Of a stretch of 64,000 nt of DNA, positions 58,544 to 64,000 are shown piece after piece. Under the pieces are notes generated by a model that searched no databases, was not told the origin of the DNA, and was given only the letters and a program-made list of their open reading frames with translations. Position numbers and translations under genes: made by a program. Origin of the DNA: Celoporthe dispersa (taxonomy: Eukaryota > Ascomycota > Sordariomycetes > Diaporthales > Cryphonectriaceae). Each line of letters begins with the position of its first letter. Positions within the stretch are counted from its first letter, which is position 1. The DNA lies in NCBI GenBank assembly GCA_016584495.1, contig WAID01000006.1:2852001-2916000 (forward strand), written 5' to 3'.

Positions 58544-61525
58544 CTAGGCCTCCTGCTCCGGCACCTTTGGTGTAGGCGGCGCCACCACCTCGCCCGCAAT
58601 GAGGCTCTGCAGCTCCCAAGGATTCAGCGTGCTCCTCCGCCGCGAGGCGACCTTCTCCGCCCGGCTACGCGCCTCCCTCTTGCGCGGCTTGCTGCTGCCG
58701 CCGCTGTCCTTGGCGGGGCTCGCCCTGGCCGCGGCCGCGCTCCTTGGTGTTGGTGCTGCAGGCCTGCCCGTCGCTCCCTTGTCCCTCCTCCTCTGTGGCG
58801 ATGACGAGGCCGCCGTGCTCCTCTCTCCATCCTGAGGCCTGTCGTCTGCCTCGTCCGCGGAAAGTGAGCCGGCAGAGGCTCTCCGCGCCTGAACGCTCTC
58901 GTCCAAAGAGAGAGTAGCCGTCCCGCTCCCGCTGCCACTCATCGCCGTGCCAGCACTCGACCCGCTGCAGTCCCGATCGCGCTTGCTTGGGTCTCCCCCT
59001 CGAGCCGCGCGGGTACTGCTGGCCGCTGTTGATGTCGAGTCACTTGCCACAGCCGTAGCCGCCGCGCTATTCTTCCCTAGCCTTGCGGCCTTGAGCTTCG
59101 CGCGGACCCTGGCGGCGTTGGCCTCCCTCTCGGAGGCGGCGAGCTTTGCGGCGATGCCCGCCACAGTGACGGGCGATTGTTGTGGCTGTGGGAGGAGGCC
59201 GGCGTTACGTGGCAAGGGAAGCCGGGAGCTGGATTTGGTGGGCGATGAGCGGACGGGAGATTCAGGTTGGCGCTTTGTAGGGGACGGCACGTTCTCAGCG
59301 GGGAGGCTGGTGGTGCTGGCGGTGGTGCTGGCGACCTGTGGAGGTTTCTTCTCGGCCGGAGAGGTCTTCTTCTCGGTTTGCGCTGCGGGCACGGTCTGGG
59401 TAGCCCTGGCAGCCCGGGTTGGTCTGGGTGGAGGCGGCATGTCGGTGGTTGCTGATGATGTCGGTGCTGGGCGGGATTTCGGTGGCTCTAGTTTCGAGGG
59501 GGCGGCTCGGGCGGACGAGGACGTCGTCGCAGCGGTGGCGCGTGTTACGCGTTGCCTCGTGGCTGGCCTTGCTGGCGTCTCTCTCTTCTCCTTCCCCACC
59601 TGGCGTGCTGCTCTGGTAGCGGCCCTGGTAGGCGCTGGTGTTGCCTTCGCCTTAGACGATGCCTCGCCCCCGGACGACACCTCCGAGTGCCCCGATTTTG
59701 CAGTCGTCCTGCTCGAGGCTTTCGAGACGGTCGACTCTGGTGACGGTTCCAAGAGGAGGATGCTATCTAGGGAAGAGTTGGAGTTGGAGAAGATTTCCGA
59801 GGTCGGCCGTGAGTCTGGCTTCTCGTTCTCGTTGTCCAGTGAGACCTTCAACCTCTTTTGTGGCGACCGGCCCGGCAAGGTACGGTGAGGCGGTGGAGTG
59901 GGTGCCTCGTCCTCTTCGTTTGTGCCGCTGTCCATGACGGTACCTGGCCGTTTCCTTGACTTCTCCATGAACATGCCTGCCGGCTTGCGGTTTCCTGCCA
60001 CATGTGTCTCCTCGAGAGGGGTGATCCTTGGCGGTGGTGGCAGCAGTGTGGTCGAGGCTGTACTCTCGCCTGCATCGTCTGCCGTCGACTCTGCAAGTAT
60101 CTCGACATTTGGCTCTGATGCTCGTAGGTCGTCCGAATCAGCGTCATCGATGTCATCCTGGAATATGCTAGACTCCGAGTCGCTATCGTCGAGGTCGTCC
60201 TGCGCATTGTCGTCGTACTCTGGTGCCGTCTCCGCATATCCCTCAGCAGGGACGAGGTGTAGCGACCCCGCCGGGCTCGGCTGTTGTGGCTGCTGGACGA
60301 AGCTGCTCTGTTCCTCCTCCTCCTCCAGCAGCGTGGGCAGCTTGAACGCCTCAGCCTGCACCATCTCCTGGACGTTCGGCATCCGTATTGGGCTCAGCCG
60401 CAGCCCCATCTTCAGATCCTCCATGTCGACGGGCCGGCCATCCGCTGCCATCCTCCGGCGCCAGCTGTCGATGAGGTGTACTGCCTCCCGCCACCTGGTC
60501 TCCATCTTCTCCCAGCCGTCGCGCAGGCGAAAGATCTCTTCTTCGCGAACGACAACCTCTTCTAGGGGCACAAATGAAGGGTTTGTGAGCATAGTGCGCA
60601 GGTGTCCCAGCACACTGTTAATATCCACCGCAAGGTCGTCAGCGTTTGCAGGTAGTGCGACAGCATGACCGTCCCCCTTTATGGCAGCATCCCCACTGTC
60701 CTCGTTCTTGTCCCACCCGCTCATGCGCTTCAAGCTGGCATTCGTCTTGTGGACCAACGCGAGCAGGGCCTCGTTCTCTCGCTCAGGCCCTTGGCCAGCT
60801 GTGCGAGAAAAGAATTGGTCTCCTGGCGCAGGTCACAGCCCTCGTCCATTGTCGATGCCGCCGCGTGCGAGGAGGCGTCGTCCCCTCCAAATTCCCCAGT
60901 GACCTGGATGGTCGTGATCCCGGCGCTCTTCCTCTCCCCCCTGGCCCTGCCCGCGTCCGTGACGGCCTTCTTCAGGCTCTCGATATGCCGGTCCCGCCTG
61001 CGCACCTCGTTGGCGCAGGCGGCACGTGTCTCGGCGACGAGCTTCTTGGTGCGGGCGGCCTCGTCCTTGAGCTTGTGGATGGAGGCCTCAGCGGCCTTCA
61101 GCTGGGCCTTGAGGGCGGCTTCCTCAGCCTCGGCGATGTTCACCTTCCGCTGTGCCTCGGTGTAGCGCTCATGTAGCCGGGTGATGTTATCAGACTGGCG
61201 GAGAGAGTCTGCGCGCAAGGTGCGTAGGGCGGTGGAGAGGGACTCGCGGTGCTCAGCGTCGCGCTTCAAAGAGAAAGAAAGAAAAAAAGGCAGTCAGTCA
61301 GTCAGTCCAGCTGAGTCGTAGTGATAGGGAGATGAAGCATACATCGCGCCTCAGGATCAGGTCGTTGACGACAGCCATGATGCGTCCCATCGTGTCGGCC
61401 AGCTGGTAATCATCGTCGCCCGGGCTGGCGAAGTCGATGCTCCGGCCATCGCGCAGCAGACCTCGGGAGAGCAGCTGGTTATTGATATACAGCGAGGCTG
61501 TGCGCAGGTTTTCGAAATCTGTCAT
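58544..61525 (-). CDS. TinA/Msd1-type spindle-pole protein (afadin/alpha-actinin-binding, ADIP family); one frame break
   Basis: Two exons on the minus strand, 61525-61343 and 61263-58544, with a 79-bp GTATGC..GAAG intron; about 967 aa. The N-terminus MTDFENLRTASLYINNQLLS, then GLLRDGRSIDFASP and MAVVNDLILRRD, is the start of the ADIP/SSX2IP family. A coiled coil follows (HRESLSTALRTLRADSLRQS, later EAEEAALKAQLKAAEASIHK), and ALLALVHKTNASLKRMSGW. In Aspergillus TINA and fission yeast Msd1 this family sits at spindle poles and anchors microtubules. The C-terminal ~550 residues are disordered, Ser/Thr/Pro/Ala-rich and basic. The frame changes near 60773-60781 (GLSER.. to NEALLALVHKT), where a GA repeat has one base too few or two too many. 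Family identity rests on recognition of the N-terminus and layout. Confidence 0.8.
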
Positions 61526-62955
61526 TGCGAGATTGTCGTCGTCGGTAGTCTGGCGGTCATTCCGCCAACCTCCTGCGTAGTTGCTTGTGAGGCAGAAGAG
61601 GAGCCGCGTCGTAGTTTTGGATCGCGTCACTGCTGCCGTCTGGACGAGGAACAGATCAAGTCAGCAGGAGCACTTGGTCAGATGGAGTGCTGAATATCGT
61701 CGGAAGAGCAAAATGTGCATGTGGGATGGCTCTTCGCTTGCCTGGCTCTGGTATCGCTGTAGTGTTTGGAGGGCTGGACTGGGCTGCCAGAGTACCGCGT
61801 GTGCTGAGGGCCCGCACCGTTACCACAGCAACCACGACCCATCGCGGACAAGGGCTAAAATATGATCTCAATCATTCATCGCCAACCACTCATTCATTGC
61901 CCACGCATGAATTTGTAATTTTCTCTTTCTTTTTTTTCTTTCCTCTCTTCTTTTCCCTTTTCCAAATTTTACATTCCCGCTCTTGTCTCTTCTACCTCTC
62001 CCCTGCATTCTCACCGCAGGCGTGGCGTCTTCCTATTGCACCGTTTACCATGCAGGCTATGGCAGTGATCATCGAACCATGAATTCGCTTCTCTTGTTTT
62101 CTGCGGCTGGGCCAGCTGTCTCTTGTAAGGGCCAAGGCTATGCACATTGGCATGATCTATCTCACTTTGGGTATGTACGCCGTTGGAATGCTGATGGATC
62201 GACCTCCTTCTTCCCCCCTCCGTCTGTCTCATCCTTTCTACTATGCACTTTCCGTTCTATCATGATGAGAAAAATTGGTCCGTGTTTCCGAGCAGACTCA
62301 AGACCTGTCAAATGAGGACACGACAAGCACTCTAGTGCATCTCTGATCTCCTACACCCTTTTGTCCCGCCTGACGCAGTGGCGCCTATCCCGCCTGCTGT
62401 CTTGGCAGGCCTGACTGACAGTCTTCCTCAATAGCATGGAACCGGTGTTCGTATGATGGGGGTTCGAGTTCAGCGTCTCGGTGTCTCTCGTTTCAGGACA
62501 ATGAGCTCCCGCTCCTCAGTCAAGGAACGGTGCAGCACAGAGGCCGCCGAGGCATTCAGTGCATAGGCTTCACCAAGAGGTCATTCCGACACCCTCGACA
62601 GATATACAGGACCACAGCAGAAGCAAGCTGTAACGTCCCAGTTGTTCCAGTGTAGCCTGCCAATGGGTCGTTTCTGCCCGCCTGCCCGCAACTGGTTGAG
62701 ACATGGCCAACACTTATGACCACGCAATTACCCCACTGCCATCTCCAATATTTCAGGTCGCCGTAGTGCCATGCGGGGGCCCAGCTGGGGATGCTCCCTG
62801 CATCATGCGACCGACTACTTACCACCTACTTGTTCTCCTCCTGCTTGACGTAGCCCACCAACAACCTCCATTACCTTGTCCTGTCTACCTACGCATGCCT
62901 CTCGGACAGGCAGAGAGGGAGGCTCAACTGGCAGCACTGCGCGCGTTGTCCCGTC
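61526..62955. other. Divergent promoter interval, no supportable gene
   Basis: 1.4 kb between the TinA-like and GH78 start codons. A T-rich stretch lies at about 61918-61965. Small frames lack domain content. Confidence 0.5.
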
Positions 62956-64000
62956 ATGACGCTCGAGCAGCTCTTCGTGGCGACAGGCGTCCGCTTTGAA
63001 CATCACCCTGACGGCTTCGGGATAGGAACTGGCCAGCCGCGCATATCATGGCGATACCCCCCGGACGGCTCTGGCCCACGCGGCAGCTGGCTCCAGAAGA
63101 GCTACATCTCTGAGCTGCAGCGCCTCGTGTCCAAGGCCGGCGGGTGGGAGCTGGACGGCCCCCTCCGCACGCATGTCGTCTCTGACCGGACCATCATGAC
63201 TCCCTGGTGTGGGCCAGGGCTGCGCTCGCGCGAGATGGCACTGGTCCGCGTCATAGGCGCCAACACCGCCAGCGACTTCTCTCCTGAAGACGAGCGCCGC
63301 CTGGGTCAGATCTTCTCGCCGGCGGGGCTGGACCTCTCCGAGATCATGCCGCGCTGGACGGCTCGTCTTGACAACCAGGAACACGCCACAAGGATGTTCG
63401 GCGGCTGGACGCCCGTCGAGGCTGGCCTGCTGGAGGCTTCAGACTGGAAGGCCAAGTTTATCACCTCGACCAACCCGCCGCCCCAGGACGACACCCCTCA
63501 CCGCCCCATGATCTACCTCAAGAACTTCGTCTGCGATCTCGGTGACGACTACACCCACGCGAGGCTCTATGTCTCCGCCCTCGGCCTGTATGAGGTCTAC
63601 ATCAACGGCCAGCGCGTCGGCGACCAGCACATGACGCCCGGCTGGACGAGCTACCACCACCGCCTGCAGTACCAGACCTATGACCTGACCAGCATGGTCC
63701 GCTCGGGCAGGAACACGATGGCCGTCGAGGTGGCCGAGGGCTGGTACGCGGGGCGGCTCCTCTGGGTGCCGGGGCTGCGCAACCTGTACGGCGACACGCC
63801 GGCCTTCATCGCGCAGCTCGAGGTCCACAGGGACGGCGGATCCATCGAGCAGGTCATCTCCGACGACTCCTGGGTCTGTCGTACCTCGCCCAGGCAGGCG
63901 GCGTCCATCTACGACGGCGAGGTGTACGACGCGCGCGAGTACATGATCCCGCCGGGCGCGCGGGAGGAGCCCGGCACCTGGGAGAAGACGCGCGTGCTCG
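62956..64000 (+). CDS. GH78 alpha-L-rhamnosidase, N-terminal part (truncated by the window edge)
   Basis: Removes terminal alpha-L-rhamnose from plant glycosides or pectic polymers. ATG 62956 starts a frame that remains open to the right edge (348 codons). The start TLEQLFVATGVRFEHHPDGF and GIGTGQPRISWRY matches the N-terminal beta-sandwich of fungal rhamnosidases. Then TPWCGPGLRSREMALVRV, the block MIYLKNFVCDLGDDYTHARL, YVSALGLYEVYINGQRVG and MTPGWTSYHHRLQYQTYDLT, and AVEVAEGWYAGRL, which is the conserved Bac_rhamnosid_N region. The catalytic (alpha/alpha)6 barrel would follow outside the window. No N-terminal signal peptide is seen from this Met, so the enzyme may be intracellular or the true start lies upstream behind an intron. 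No intron is seen within the visible part. Confidence 0.88.
   Translation, partial: MTLEQLFVATGVRFEHHPDGFGIGTGQPRISWRYPPDGSGPRGSWLQKSYISELQRLVSKAGGWELDGPLRTHVVSDRTIMTPWCGPGLRSREMALVRVIGANTASDFSPEDERRLGQIFSPAGLDLSEIMPRWTARLDNQEHATRMFGGWTPVEAGLLEASDWKAKFITSTNPPPQDDTPHRPMIYLKNFVCDLGDDYTHARLYVSALGLYEVYINGQRVGDQHMTPGWTSYHHRLQYQTYDLTSMVRSGRNTMAVEVAEGWYAGRLLWVPGLRNLYGDTPAFIAQLEVHRDGGSIEQVISDDSWVCRTSPRQAASIYDGEVYDAREYMIPPGAREEPGTWEKTRVL

Noticed and set aside
58947..59888. Long plus-strand open frame (313 codons)
   Set aside because: Antisense shadow of the GC-rich, low-complexity TinA-like gene; composition is Gly/Val/Ala from complementary codons and has no start context or domain.
62455..62490. 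tRNA-like GGTTCGAGTTC T-loop
   Set aside because: The flanking bases do not form a T-stem, and no anticodon or D arm with acceptor pairing is present.

Overview
The window is nuclear DNA of a filamentous ascomycete, most likely a Sordariomycete. The genes carry short introns of about 50-140 bp with GTRNGT-type donors. They are widely spaced on both strands, with no operons, and the families are typical of Pezizomycotina: a Zn2Cys6 regulator, two P450s, GH16 and GH78 glycosidases, an F-box/TPR protein, a TinA/Msd1-like spindle-pole protein, a Tom6-like subunit and a Boi2-like PH-domain protein. I estimate roughly 50-55% GC in genic parts. There is one clearly AT-rich block (about 35.5-36.4 kb) and abundant microsatellites between genes.

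Layout. 0-0.6 kb: 3' end of a Boi-type polarity gene. 1.8-7.1 kb: a SnoaL/NTF2-like gene with a frameshift, a Zn2Cys6 regulator and a convergent SDR. 8.9-9.5 kb: a small secreted Thr/Cys-rich protein. 9.95-12.85 kb: a divergent, intronless pair coding for alpha-acetolactate decarboxylase and catabolic acetolactate synthase, together a bacterial-style pyruvate-to-acetoin module. 14.8-20.6 kb: a coiled-coil/zinc-finger protein, an alpha/beta hydrolase and a P450. 20.6-25.6 kb: gene-free. 25.6-27.4 kb: a secreted GH16 glucanase whose stop codon is followed by a 233-codon open extension in the same frame. 28.3-30.1 kb: a second P450, resembling ent-kaurene oxidases. 31.8-35.4 kb: a conserved hypothetical protein, the Tom6-like gene and a zinc alcohol dehydrogenase. 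35.4-55.2 kb: very gene-poor, with one confident 83-aa gene (47.3 kb), possible relic coding pieces (36.6-37.9 kb) and dense simple repeats. 55.2-61.5 kb: the F-box/TPR gene and the TinA-like gene. 62.96 kb to the right edge: the N-terminal part of a GH78 alpha-L-rhamnosidase.

Functional links. The acetolactate synthase and decarboxylase share a 476-bp intergenic promoter region and catalyse consecutive steps, so they are very probably co-expressed. The regulator, SDR, two P450s, hydrolase and ADH are all oxidation/detoxification or secondary-metabolism types, but they are scattered and no backbone synthase is present, so I do not call a biosynthetic cluster.

A recurring feature is single- or double-base frame breaks, mostly at short homopolymers, inside otherwise intact genes (SnoaL-like, acetolactate synthase, P450-1, TinA-like). 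A compensated pair in the decarboxylase removes the expected third zinc ligand. One affected gene looks like a core cellular gene, so consensus-sequence errors must be excluded before any of these is called a pseudogene.
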